DNA of 64,000 bases, taken from positions 2,418,001 to 2,482,000 of the forward strand of contig NZ_CP027190.1 of NCBI RefSeq assembly GCF_002970915.1, read 5' to 3'. Made by a program: the position numbers and the translations under genes. The notes below the pieces were generated by a model. That model made no database searches. It was not told where the DNA came from and saw only the letters and a list, made by a program, of their open reading frames with translations. Positions 34,375-43,213 of the stretch are shown here, piece by piece (the stretch's first letter is position 1; every line of letters begins with the position of its first letter). This DNA is from Lactobacillus sp. CBA3605 (GTDB taxonomy: Bacteria > Bacillota > Bacilli > Lactobacillales > Lactobacillaceae).

Positions 34375-37014
34375 TTAGTGGCGCCGACGCTTGATGGTAA
34401 ACCAAGCAACGGTCCCAACGGCAGCGATACCAGTGATGAGCCCCCCGGTAGCGAGGTAAGGCGGTCGATACGTCAAAGTGACCGTATGCTTGCCTTTACT
34501 TAGTGGCACAGCAACAAAGGTGTTGATAACCTTCTTAGTTGCCACTGTCTTACCATCGACTTTAGCATGCCAGCCAGCCGAGTAGGGAATTGTTGTCATT
34601 AAAACTTGGTGCTTTTGCTTAATGTTGATAGTTCCAGTCAATTTGCGACTAGAGTGTTGTGTTAACTTCCACGGCGAACGTTGTAACTTTTTAGCGGATT
34701 GCTTGAATTCACTGTTATCTAACTTATACAGCGTGAAGTTTTGCAACCACAAGGACGTCTTCTTCATCTGAATCCCAAAGGTAATCGTCTTACCTTTACT
34801 ATTAGCTGCAATGTTTACCGCAATTGTATGGCGATAAGTGGGGTACTGCTTGAGCTCTTTACCGTTGATATAATAACTGGCATTGGACGTTGTTAAGTTT
34901 TGTCCAAGCGTCAAGTAGTACGAATCATTGGTCTGGGGAGTAAATTTGAAGTAAATTGACCCAGTTTTAGCCAGATTTTGCTTATTAACCACTGACCCCG
35001 TTAGCGTGACGACTTTCTTCACATTTTGGAAGATGACTTGGTCAAAGTTTTCCGCTGAAATTAAACTGGTGGTAGACCGATTAGCTAAGGTTTGATAAAT
35101 TAATTCTTGCCGCGCAATCGGATCGCCAGTGGTCTTAGAAACTTTTAATGTCGTAATTTTATCTGAAGCCGCAAAGCCTAAGCCTAGCGCATAGGGATTC
35201 TGATAAGTGGTCGCTTCACTGTTACTCAAACTAGATTTTTTATGATAATTTTTCAAGTCTGGTTTCGTGCTCGTAACTGGAATATAACTATTGTAATTGT
35301 CATTATCCGTTTGAGCAGTTGGCACGGTCTTATCCATGAAATAATTCATATCTAATAAAGAGTCTGTGATCAAGGTCCCATTAGAATAAGTCACAACGCC
35401 ATCGCCATCAGGTTGACCAATTGAGCCAAAGAAGTTCGGAATAATGCTTTCAAAGGTTGAACTAAAGTGGTCAGCACCATTATAAGCAGCCTGCATCGGG
35501 TCATCCTTAGTCCGGGTGAAAGTCTTGCCAATACGATAGAAATGACTGTCGCTGGCTTTGATTTTATTAACGGTTCGATCCAAAGCGGTCGTATATTTAC
35601 CGAATTCAGCTTGAGATACGTAGGATAAGTTACCCAAGGAGGCCGAGGCATTAATCATCATGTCAGTTGCGACTAACAAGAGTGCAATCGCTTGATACAA
35701 GCCTAAATGGTGCTTAGGTACAATCAACAAGATCAAGGTGATTGCGGCTAGTCCAATCGTAATGACCAGGTTAGCTTGCGTCACATACGTTACATGTTTC
35801 ATATTCAGATAAACAGTTGTGAATAAGCCAATTAGTAGCCCTAACATCACTAACGCTTGCCATAACTTGATTGTTATTTCTTTGGTTAACGCCTGCGCAC
35901 CAATCCATACAATCCAAAAGCTAAAGACGAAGGAGAAGCGGTAAGGGTACCAAACTGGAAATTGATCTGCGTGCCAGAGCAAGTCTAATGGTTCGTAACA
36001 AAACGAGAGCAGTAAGAAAGCCGTTACTAATAAGACGACGAGCTTAACTTGCCATTTGGCATGTCGGCGTAAGAAAAATAAGATAAATGCCAAAATTGCA
36101 AGCCAGGCAATATAGAAGTTAGGCTGACCGGATGGCATTTGGTTGAAATTAAAACTGCCGGTAATAAACTTAGCGAGCATTTTCCAAGGGGCGTATTCAA
36201 ATTTCCAATGGACGGTTGTTTCATTATATTGCGCTTTACTTTGAATTAAGGCCCACAGGGTTGGTAAGAGCAACCAGGCCGATAATGCTGCTGCCAATAA
36301 GCCCCCCCAAGCGAATTTTAACGCCTGAATACCAAGGGTCTTAAAGTTCTGCCAATATTTAGTTGCACCATACAACCAGTAAAGACAAGCAAACAAGACG
36401 ACCATGTAACCCATATAATAGTTATCAATTAACATGACCGCTAACCAACCGGCAAACCAGCGCACTTTCCCAGTCTTAAAGAGGCGCTCAAGGCCTAAGA
36501 TGACTAGGGGTAAGATGGCGATGGTATCCAACCATATCATGTTGAGTTGATTAGCAACCATCCAGCCCATCATGGCGTAAGCAGTACTGAAAGTTGGGAC
36601 GAGCCAACCTTTTTGCGTCTGTGTTTTGGTCAAAAGCCAAGCAAAGGCTAAGCCAGCACAGCCGTATTTCAAGACTGTGACGATGAAAATCCCAGTAGTC
36701 AGCGATTGACCAGGGAAAAACAAGTAGATTAAATTAAAGGGACTCATTAAATAATAAGCCCAAACACCTACCATTTCACCACCAATCGTTTTAGAGAAGG
36801 AATAGAAAAAAGCACTTGGATCGTGCAACAGCGTATGGCGGAAGTAGGCGAATAGGTCAACATATTGTTGCCCTAAATCAACAGTCAATAAACTGCTGGA
36901 ACCAAATGGCGCCATGTGTCGATAAATAAAATAGCCAGTCATTAATATTAATGGCAGCCAGAAACTCAGCCAGAGCGGCCAAGTTCGTTTGTCAAAAATA
37001 CGACGGATTCTCAA
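34375..37014 (-). CDS. YfhO family membrane glycosyltransferase (GT-C type)
   Basis: An 879-residue protein. About 13 transmembrane helices cover residues 10-470, followed by a large extracellular domain (about 480-850) and a last helix near 855-872. The YfhO signature is at the start (RRIFDKRTWPLWLSFWLPLILMTGYF, SSLLTVDLGQQYVDLFAYFR). In Bacillus and Listeria, YfhO-type proteins decorate lipoteichoic acid or wall polymers with sugars from lipid carriers. The start is TTG 37014 with GAGGTGG upstream. It is a single-gene unit. Confidence 0.88.
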   Translation of the reverse strand: MRIRRIFDKRTWPLWLSFWLPLILMTGYFIYRHMAPFGSSSLLTVDLGQQYVDLFAYFRHTLLHDPSAFFYSFSKTIGGEMVGVWAYYLMSPFNLIYLFFPGQSLTTGIFIVTVLKYGCAGLAFAWLLTKTQTQKGWLVPTFSTAYAMMGWMVANQLNMIWLDTIAILPLVILGLERLFKTGKVRWFAGWLAVMLIDNYYMGYMVVLFACLYWLYGATKYWQNFKTLGIQALKFAWGGLLAAALSAWLLLPTLWALIQSKAQYNETTVHWKFEYAPWKMLAKFITGSFNFNQMPSGQPNFYIAWLAILAFILFFLRRHAKWQVKLVVLLVTAFLLLSFCYEPLDLLWHADQFPVWYPYRFSFVFSFWIVWIGAQALTKEITIKLWQALVMLGLLIGLFTTVYLNMKHVTYVTQANLVITIGLAAITLILLIVPKHHLGLYQAIALLLVATDMMINASASLGNLSYVSQAEFGKYTTALDRTVNKIKASDSHFYRIGKTFTRTKDDPMQAAYNGADHFSSTFESIIPNFFGSIGQPDGDGVVTYSNGTLITDSLLDMNYFMDKTVPTAQTDNDNYNSYIPVTSTKPDLKNYHKKSSLSNSEATTYQNPYALGLGFAASDKITTLKVSKTTGDPIARQELIYQTLANRSTTSLISAENFDQVIFQNVKKVVTLTGSVVNKQNLAKTGSIYFKFTPQTNDSYYLTLGQNLTTSNASYYINGKELKQYPTYRHTIAVNIAANSKGKTITFGIQMKKTSLWLQNFTLYKLDNSEFKQSAKKLQRSPWKLTQHSSRKLTGTINIKQKHQVLMTTIPYSAGWHAKVDGKTVATKKVINTFVAVPLSKGKHTVTLTYRPPYLATGGLITGIAAVGTVAWFTIKRRRH

Positions 37015-37402
37015 AATGCCACCTCAATCTTTATTTAAATCTTCAACCAAATCAAAAATTACCTGCATCGGCTGGATTGATTAGTTGAAATTCTTATGTC
37101 TACTATATAGAATATCATATTCTTTATGCAGTACGCGTTAAATCTTTATTATGATCAGTGGTTAATTAGCGGTACCAACTTTGGTTAATTGGCCCGTAAA
37201 TGGGTGATGATTTTGGGAATTGTTAAAGATGGTGATAAAGTAGTTGCAATCGGACTGCTAAACTGTCAGATTTATAGTACACTATTGATTGAAAAATAGG
37301 CATAGGCTACAATAGTATGAGTAATGCAATTATCTAAAAGTGCTAGTAACAGCTGGCGAACTAGGAGCCAATTTTACCAAATTAAGAACGGGAGCCTGAG
37401 AA
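37015..37402. other. Intergenic region with palindrome and pbp promoter
   Basis: About 390 bases between divergent yfhO and the penicillin-binding protein gene. It holds a perfect palindrome AGAATAT-C-ATATTCT (37109-37123) and the promoter TTGATT-17 nt-TACAAT (37285-37290, 37308-37313) for the pbp gene. No gene is evident. Confidence 0.65.
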
Positions 37403-39445
37403 TTGAAACTGTTTAAGAAAATTACTGCGAACCGTGACCCTAATAAGTCGCATATTCCATTCCGATTGAATTTTTTGTTTTTTATCGTCTTTTTACTATT
37501 TGCGGCGTTAATTGGTCAGTTGGCTTACTTACAAGTTGATTATGGTGGTAAGTTTGCAACTGAAGTTAATTCAGCAAATAATACGACGGCGACCGCAAGT
37601 GTCCAACGGGGATCAGTCTATGATTCAACGGGGCGGGTCTTAGTCGGTAATAAATCACATCAGGCCATTCAATATACAAAGGGCTTGAGTGTCGCATCGA
37701 CTAAAATGTACCAAGTTGCGACGAGTTTGAGCGACTATTTAACTATTTCGACGTCAAGTTTGACCGATCGAAATAAGGCTGATTACTATTTGGGTAGCAG
37801 CGCAAATTTAAAAGCAGTTGCAAAGCATATTTCGGGAGCGTCTTCTTTGTCGGCAGATACCTTATATGATAAAGAAGTCGCTTATACTGAAAAACACCTC
37901 ATTGATAATTTTACAGCCGAGCAAGAAAATGCAGCCGCCATTTATGCCAAAATGAGTGCTGCGTATTCCTTGTCAACCGTCAATATTAAATCAACGGGTG
38001 TCACCAGTAAGGAATTAGCTGAGATTGGCGAACATCAATCGCAAATGCCTGGTGTTAAAGTTGGGACTAGCTGGACTCGGAGTTATCCGAATGGCACTAG
38101 TATGACCAGTGTACTGGGAACTGTTACCACTGAAAAGCAAGGGTTACCTAGTGATAATATCAAGACGTTATTGGCTGAAGGTTACTCGCGGGACGACTCA
38201 GTTGGGCAAAGCCAACTAGAGAAGCAATACGAGAGTGTGCTCCGTGGCACTAAGTCGCAAACTGAAGTGAAGACGCAAGACGGCGTCATCAAAAAAGAAA
38301 TTAAAAAGTACGGTGGGCAAAAGGGTGATAACGTTGTTTTGACGATTAACTCGGCCTTCCAAAAAGATGTTCAAAAGATTATGATGGCGCAGACGAAGAG
38401 TGCTGGGTCAGCTAATCCATATTTGCCAGGCGCCTATGCAGTCGTCATGAATCCTAAGACTGGGGCAGTTTACGCCTTAGCTGGGGCTAGTCGTAATTTA
38501 TCGACTGGTAAAGTCACTGAAAATGCGCTGGGGACGATTAATCAATCCTTTGTCATGGGGTCAGTTGTTAAGGGGGCAACCGTTATGGGAGCCTTACAAT
38601 CAGGCGTCATTACCCCAACCAGCAGTACATTAACGGATACGCCAATCAAGCTTCAAGGTACCGCTACCAAGAGTTCTTGGTTCAACAAAACTGGGGCAAC
38701 GAGCTTATCCTTGAATGCGTCTGAAGCGATGGAAGTGTCTTCTAACTCGTACATGATGCAGTTAGCCATGAAGGAAGGCAATTATACGTATGCCTCAGGT
38801 AAAGCCTTAACTATGTCGACCTCGATTTTCTCAAAACTCCGGAGTTACTTTAACGAATTTGGGTTAGGGGTCAAGACTGGGATTGATTTACCAGGTGAAG
38901 CGACCGGTTATCAAGGGGATTCTAGTGAGAGCAGTATTGGTAAATCCCTTGACTTGTCCTTCGGTAACTACGATTCATATACGACAATTCAGGTTGCCCA
39001 ATACATGGCAACCATGGCTAATGGTGGTCAACGGGTTGCCCCACATGTGGTTTCTGCCATTACTGGGACTAAGTCTGACGGGACACAAGGTCGGGTTAAG
39101 ACGAATGTCGGCACCCGGGTCTTGAACACGGTTGACGTGCCATCATCATACTTTGACGTGGTTCAAAAGGGGTACTATTTGGTGGTTCATGGGACCAGTA
39201 CTTATAAGACTGGGAGTGCCCTAGAAGACCTATCACCACAAGTGGCTGCTAAGTCTGGGACTGCTGAAACGTTCCATGGGACGACTTCGACGGAAACGTT
39301 GAGTTTGGCAACTTATGCGCCATATAAGAATCCAAAAGTGGTAATTGCCATTGTCTTTCCTGGGATTACAGCAACAAGTAGCACGGTTAATACCACGACT
39401 GCAACCCAGATTTATAAGGCTTATTGGAAGTACTATGCAAAATAA
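37403..39445 (+). CDS. Class B penicillin-binding protein (PBP2-like transpeptidase)
   Basis: A 680-residue peptidoglycan transpeptidase. It has one N-terminal membrane anchor (about 22-47), the PBP dimerisation domain (about 60-310) and a transpeptidase domain with the three motifs SVVK (Ser387, Lys390), SSN (446-448) and KSGT (617-620). The third motif is KSG rather than the common KTG. There are no PASTA domains, so it resembles PBP2B/PbpA-type enzymes of cell division or elongation. The start is TTG 37403 with GGGAG upstream. Confidence 0.92.
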   Translation: MKLFKKITANRDPNKSHIPFRLNFLFFIVFLLFAALIGQLAYLQVDYGGKFATEVNSANNTTATASVQRGSVYDSTGRVLVGNKSHQAIQYTKGLSVASTKMYQVATSLSDYLTISTSSLTDRNKADYYLGSSANLKAVAKHISGASSLSADTLYDKEVAYTEKHLIDNFTAEQENAAAIYAKMSAAYSLSTVNIKSTGVTSKELAEIGEHQSQMPGVKVGTSWTRSYPNGTSMTSVLGTVTTEKQGLPSDNIKTLLAEGYSRDDSVGQSQLEKQYESVLRGTKSQTEVKTQDGVIKKEIKKYGGQKGDNVVLTINSAFQKDVQKIMMAQTKSAGSANPYLPGAYAVVMNPKTGAVYALAGASRNLSTGKVTENALGTINQSFVMGSVVKGATVMGALQSGVITPTSSTLTDTPIKLQGTATKSSWFNKTGATSLSLNASEAMEVSSNSYMMQLAMKEGNYTYASGKALTMSTSIFSKLRSYFNEFGLGVKTGIDLPGEATGYQGDSSESSIGKSLDLSFGNYDSYTTIQVAQYMATMANGGQRVAPHVVSAITGTKSDGTQGRVKTNVGTRVLNTVDVPSSYFDVVQKGYYLVVHGTSTYKTGSALEDLSPQVAAKSGTAETFHGTTSTETLSLATYAPYKNPKVVIAIVFPGITATSSTVNTTTATQIYKAYWKYYAK

Positions 39446-39467
39446 CTAAAATCTTGATTTTTAGGTG

Positions 39468-39498
39468 CCAGTATCTTAATTGATACTGGTATTTTTTT
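39468..39498 (+). terminator. Terminator after pbp
   Basis: CCAGTATC (39468-39475) and GATACTGG (39482-39489) form a perfect stem with a 6-nt loop and seven T. Confidence 0.9.
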
Positions 39499-39573
39499 GC
39501 CATTAATGGTATAGTAATTCAAGTTAAGGGTTCCGGCCCTGTAATTTGCGAATGAGTTTGGAGGGTCAACAAC

Positions 39574-39723
39574 ATGCGGGTACACATTACACTAGAATGT
39601 ACTGATTGCCATGAACGTAACTACTTATCTTCAAAGAACCGTCGGAACAATCCGGATCGGGTTGAATTTAAGAAGTACTGTCCACGGGAACATAAAGTAA
39701 CTTTACATCGTGAAACAAAATAA
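39574..39723 (+). CDS. rpmG: 50S ribosomal protein L33
   Basis: A 49-residue ribosomal protein beginning [19 protein letters not shown] and ending KVTLHRETK, both standard for L33. Three of the four zinc-ligand positions are Cys (9, 12, 36); the fourth is Glu in CPRE, as in the common Bacilli form. GGAGGG lies 11 nt upstream, and TATAGT at 39510-39515 may be its -10 box. Confidence 0.95.
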   Translation: MRVHITLECTDCHERNYLSSKNRRNNPDRVEFKKYCPREHKVTLHRETK

Positions 39724-39747
39724 CAACGGGGTTACCTGTTGTTTTTC
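39722..39747 (+). terminator. Terminator after rpmG
   Basis: AACAAC...GTTGTT stem with a GG/CC extension overlaps the rpmG stop codon and is followed by TTTT. Confidence 0.75.
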
Positions 39748-39752
39748 TGTTG

Positions 39753-39840
39753 CATTGTCATTAGACAATGGGTTTCTCATTTGTTGGCAAATGAGTGATT
39801 GGGTTTCCAGTCGCTTATGTTGATGAATGAGATTTTTTGT
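39753..39840 (+). ncRNA. Structured leader with three tandem hairpins before the folate cyclo-ligase gene
   Basis: Three hairpins follow within 60 bases. They are CATTGTC-ATTA-GACAATG (39753-39770), CTCATTTG-TTGG-CAAATGAG (39776-39795) and GATTGG-GTTT-CCAGTC (39797-39812). A second AATGAG at 39826-39831, just before ATTTTTT, could compete for the CTCATT arm, which would make an attenuator switch. No known riboswitch family was recognised. Confidence 0.45.
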
Positions 39841-39868
39841 TATTAAAGCAAAAAATTAGGAGCTGGTT

Positions 39869-40438
39869 ACGATCGATAAAAAGCAATTTCGACAACAACA
39901 ACTAACGCGCCTAGGCGCAATGAGTGCGGCTGATCGATTGGCTCAAAACCAAGCTTTGCAGCAACAGTTAGTTGCTAGTCCCGCTTGGAAGCAAGCTAAT
40001 CGAATTGCTGTGACGATTAGTAGCGCCATTGAGGTAGATACCCGGCCAATTATTGAAGCGGCCTGGCGGGCACATAAACTTGTTTTTGTGCCCCAGACGC
40101 GACCACAGCGGCAACTTGCCTTTAAGCCGTATACGGCAACCACCCAATTAGAACGGACCAAGTTCGGTATTTTAGAACCGGTTACTGGGCTGACCGTTGA
40201 TAAGGCCACGTTAGATTTGATTTTGGTACCTGGATTAGGCTATAGTCGTGCGGATGGTGCGCGGATTGGCTTTGGTGGCGGCTATTACGATCGTTATCTG
40301 GCTGATTATACGGGGGTTAAGTTAACCTTGGCTTTTCGTGAGATGGCATTTGACCAAGCTGGTTGGCCCATCGAGCCGACTGATATCTTGTTGGATCAAT
40401 TATTAGTAGCAGAGGATGGTGGTAACGACGGACATTAA
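39869..40438 (+). CDS. 5-formyltetrahydrofolate cyclo-ligase (non-ATG start)
   Basis: Converts 5-formyl-THF to 5,10-methenyl-THF with ATP. The ATP-binding motif (GFGGGYYDRYL) is near the C terminus, and VPGLGYSRADGARIG precedes it. The first ATG in frame (39920) has no ribosome binding site and would remove the conserved basic N-terminal helix. The frame is open upstream through IDKKQFRQQQLTRLGAM, and AGGAG at 39858-39862 is 6 nt before ACG 39869 and 9 nt before ATC 39872. Either codon could initiate (189 or 188 residues), with ACG perhaps derived from ATG by one change. Its last 23 bases overlap the rhomboid gene. Confidence 0.85.
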   Translation, partial: TIDKKQFRQQQLTRLGAMSAADRLAQNQALQQQLVASPAWKQANRIAVTISSAIEVDTRPIIEAAWRAHKLVFVPQTRPQRQLAFKPYTATTQLERTKFGILEPVTGLTVDKATLDLILVPGLGYSRADGARIGFGGGYYDRYLADYTGVKLTLAFREMAFDQAGWPIEPTDILLDQLLVAEDGGNDGH

Positions 40439-41102
40439 ACGATGGTGGCGGACCCAACCCGCAATGACTCAGATTATTTTAGGGGTTACGGTCGGGGTCT
40501 TTTTAATTGAATGGTTGCTGGGTGGCAGCACGAATGCCGCTATTTTATATTTAATGGGGGCCAAGAATAATCAGGCAATCATTGCTGGTCAGTGGTGGCG
40601 ATTTGTAACGCCAATCTTCTTACATATGGGCTTAACCCACATTGTGTTAAATGGGGTAGTCATTTATTTTATGGGTATGCAGATTGAAGCGTTGTTTGGT
40701 CGGTGGCGCTTACTGGCGATTTATTTATTAGGTGGTATCAGTGGGAACGTGATGAGCTTTGGCTTATCTGCGAACCAGTCAGTAGGTGCTAGTACCGCAA
40801 TTTTTGCGCTACTAGGTGCTTTCTTAATGGTTGGTGAATCGTTCTGGGAGAATCCAATGATTCGGCAATTAACTGGGCAATTCCTACTATTTACGGTGAT
40901 GAATCTGGTCTTTGATTTATTCTCAGCGGGAATTGATATTTGGGGCCATATTGGCGGCTTAATCGGGGGCTTCTTGATTGCGTATGTCATCGGGGTGCCT
41001 AAGATGGGTAAAATACCAAACTTAAAGCGGATTTTAGCTGGCATCACGCTAATTGTTGCTTGGGCCGCCATGATAAAATTGGGTTTTACAAATTTTAAAT
41101 AA
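40416..41102 (+). CDS. Rhomboid family intramembrane serine protease
   Basis: A 228-residue polytopic protein with about six helices. The catalytic Ser lies in VGASTAIFALLG (GxS), the catalytic His in IWGHIGGLIGG, and the HxxxN stretch is LHMGLTHIVLN. It cuts single-pass membrane proteins within the bilayer. The start is uncertain: ATG 40416 or GTG 40419, both overlapping the end of the cyclo-ligase gene. This is the usual gene order before yqgQ-glk. Confidence 0.9.
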   Translation: MVVTTDIKRWWRTQPAMTQIILGVTVGVFLIEWLLGGSTNAAILYLMGAKNNQAIIAGQWWRFVTPIFLHMGLTHIVLNGVVIYFMGMQIEALFGRWRLLAIYLLGGISGNVMSFGLSANQSVGASTAIFALLGAFLMVGESFWENPMIRQLTGQFLLFTVMNLVFDLFSAGIDIWGHIGGLIGGFLIAYVIGVPKMGKIPNLKRILAGITLIVAWAAMIKLGFTNFK

Positions 41103-41129
41103 ACGGTATAATTAATCGAGGTTATGCAC

Positions 41130-41351
41130 ATGAAAACACTTTACGATGTACAACAGCTACTGAAAAAGTTTGGTGTTTACGTTTATGTGGGCAAACGTAT
41201 TTGGGATATTGAATTAATGGCCATCGAAATTGATCATTTGTATCAAGCTGGGGTTATTAATGCCAAAATGTATGCCCGGGTGAAGATTGTATTGAATCAT
41301 GAGCACCGGCTTGAAGCAGAACAAGCGCCAACAGCGCAGAAACATGATTAA
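41130..41351 (+). CDS. yqgQ: YqgQ family protein (DUF910)
   Basis: A 73-residue helical protein of the DUF910 family, always found between the rhomboid and glucokinase genes in Firmicutes. The signature is MKTLYDVQQLLKKFG and GKRIWDIELM. Its function is not known; in structure it resembles small nucleic-acid-binding helical bundles. ATG 41130 fits the GAGG site better than ATG 41124. Confidence 0.9.
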   Translation: MKTLYDVQQLLKKFGVYVYVGKRIWDIELMAIEIDHLYQAGVINAKMYARVKIVLNHEHRLEAEQAPTAQKHD

Positions 41352-41368
41352 TGGAGGGATTTAGTCAC

Positions 41369-42331
41369 ATGGACCGCAAATTAATTGGTGTCGACCTTGG
41401 TGGGACGACAACTAAGTTCGCTATTTTAACTGAAAATGGCGACATCCAACAAAAGTGGAGTATTGAAACGACAATTCTTGATGAAGGTACGCATATCGTA
41501 CCGAATATTATTGAATCAATCAATCACCACATCAATTTATACAAGATGGACCGCTCACAATTCGTCGGTATCGGGATGGGAACTCCTGGGACCGTTGATT
41601 TGGAAGCTGGGACCGTTATTGGCGCCTACAACTTGAACTGGAAGGTTTTACAACCAGTTAAGCAACAGATTGAAGAAGGCACCGGAATCAAGTTCACCTT
41701 AGACAACGATGCTAACGTCGCTGCTTTAGGTGAACGCTGGAAGGGTGCCGGCGAAAACAATGATAATGTGGTTTTCGTTACCTTAGGGACCGGTGTCGGT
41801 GGTGGAATCGTCGCTGGCGGTCACTTGTTGCATGGTGCCGCTGGGGCTGCTGGTGAGATTGGTCACGTTACGGTCAAGCCAGATGGCTACATGTGTACTT
41901 GTGGTAAGCGTGGTTGTTTGGAACAATACGCCTCTGCTACTGGGGTTGTCCATGTGGCTCGTGATATGGCTGAAGAATTCTCTGGTGTTTCTAAGCTAAA
42001 ACAACTTTTAGACAACGGTGAAGAAATCAGCTCTAAGATTACCTTTGATTTAGCTAAAGAAGGCGACGTCTTGGCTAAGAGCGTCGTGGATCGCGTTTCA
42101 TTCTACTTAGGCTTAGCTTTAGCGAATGTTGGTAATACGATGAACCCCGCCGCTATTATTATTGGTGGTGGCGTTTCAGCTGCCGGCGACTTCTTATTAC
42201 GCCAAGTTGAACATTACTTTAAAGAAAATACATTCCCAACGGTACGTAATACGACTGCTTTGAAGTTAGCGGTATTGGGTAACGATGCCGGTGTGATTGG
42301 GGCCGCTTCATTAGCCCAACGATTTATCTAA
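41369..42331 (+). CDS. glk: Glucokinase (ROK family)
   Basis: A 320-residue ROK-family sugar kinase. The ATP motif GVDLGGTTTKFA is at the start, the ROK signature spans LLHGAAGAAGEIGHVTV, and the zinc site CTCGKRGCLEQYAS follows. It phosphorylates glucose for glycolysis and can matter for carbon-catabolite control. GGAGGG is 10 nt before ATG 41369. A terminator follows. Confidence 0.95.
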   Translation: MDRKLIGVDLGGTTTKFAILTENGDIQQKWSIETTILDEGTHIVPNIIESINHHINLYKMDRSQFVGIGMGTPGTVDLEAGTVIGAYNLNWKVLQPVKQQIEEGTGIKFTLDNDANVAALGERWKGAGENNDNVVFVTLGTGVGGGIVAGGHLLHGAAGAAGEIGHVTVKPDGYMCTCGKRGCLEQYASATGVVHVARDMAEEFSGVSKLKQLLDNGEEISSKITFDLAKEGDVLAKSVVDRVSFYLGLALANVGNTMNPAAIIIGGGVSAAGDFLLRQVEHYFKENTFPTVRNTTALKLAVLGNDAGVIGAASLAQRFI

Positions 42332-42343
42332 TTAACGATTTTT

Positions 42344-42378
42344 AAGAGGCTGACCAGCGATGGGGGCCTCTTTTTTGG
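42344..42378 (+). terminator. Terminator after glk
   Basis: AAGAGGC (42344-42350) and GCCTCTT (42366-42372) stem with T run. Confidence 0.85.
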
Positions 42379-42463
42379 GCGTAATTGGCTTTTAATGGGT
42401 TTAGGTCTAGTAAAAGTAAGCGGTTTTGTGTAAAATAAAGAAGTAGAAATTAGGAGGGATAGT

Positions 42464-42877
42464 GTGGTTTTAGGTGCAATCAGCGTTTGGAATTCAATTA
42501 ATATTGTCTTAATTATTCTTATCGCAGCGTATTTTATTTATGTTTTTTATAGTTATATTCGACGCCGCCAAGTCTCGACGATGTTGGAAGCTGACGAATT
42601 TAATGCCGGCATGCGGAAAGCGCAAGTCGTTGATTTACGTGAAAAGAAGGAATTTGATGCGGGCCATATTCTTGGTGCCCGGAACATTCCATATAACATG
42701 TTAAAATCTCGGATGGGCGAATTACGTCAAGATATGCCAGTCTATGTCTATGACCAGACCCATACGTTGAGTACCCGTGCCGTGGCGACCTTATCCAAAA
42801 ATGGGTTCAAAGAATTATTTATTTTGAAGCCAGGTTATGCCCGTTGGGAAGGAAAAACAAAAAAAGCGAAGTATTAA
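42464..42877 (+). CDS. Membrane-anchored rhodanese-like protein without catalytic cysteine (YqhL-like)
   Basis: A 137-residue protein. One N-terminal helix (about 10-31) anchors a rhodanese domain (VVDLREKKEFDAGHILGARNIPY). The loop that normally holds the catalytic Cys reads YDQTHTLSTRA, and there is no Cys in the protein. It is thus probably a non-enzymatic binding or scaffold protein. The YqhL position next to glk is conserved in bacilli. GTG start with AGGAGGG upstream. Confidence 0.88.
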   Translation: MVLGAISVWNSINIVLIILIAAYFIYVFYSYIRRRQVSTMLEADEFNAGMRKAQVVDLREKKEFDAGHILGARNIPYNMLKSRMGELRQDMPVYVYDQTHTLSTRAVATLSKNGFKELFILKPGYARWEGKTKKAKY

Positions 42878-42928
42878 AAAATGGCGGCCAGAACAAAATT
42901 TATTTTTTGTTCAAGCCACCATTTTTTA
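42875..42928. terminator. Bidirectional terminator between yqhL-like and the DUF3042 gene
   Basis: A long stem of about 22 bp with two interruptions (AAAAAATGG...CCATTTTTT) lies between convergent genes. Confidence 0.85.
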
Positions 42929-42929
42929 A

Positions 42930-43106
42930 TTAACCATTATGAGCGGAACGACTTTTACGTAAAGCCTTTTTCCGACTTTCTTCAAACTTATTTTCTTGAT
43001 CTTCGATGGGATCGACGACCTGCTTTTTAAATGATAGTACCGAGCCGATAACGGCACCTGCCGTGGCAACGACGCCGAATAAAAAGCCGCGTGTAAATGA
43101 TTTCAT
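42930..43106 (-). CDS. DUF3042 family small protein
   Basis: A 58-residue protein on the minus strand, easy to miss. It starts MKSFTRGFLFGVVATAGAVIG with one hydrophobic helix, followed by a charged helix (FKKQVVDPIEDQENKFEESRKKALRK). This is the DUF3042 pattern (usually 55-60 residues) of lactobacilli and enterococci. AGGAGGGTC lies upstream of the ATG. Function is unknown. Confidence 0.88.
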   Translation of the reverse strand: MKSFTRGFLFGVVATAGAVIGSVLSFKKQVVDPIEDQENKFEESRKKALRKSRSAHNG

Positions 43107-43213
43107 AGAATTGACCCTCCTAGTAAGTTATTAAGTTCATTATGATTGTTTTGAGGCTAGATATCAATACGAAAGGCTTAAAAAATATCTTGAATGAAGT
43201 TGAGGTGATTTAG

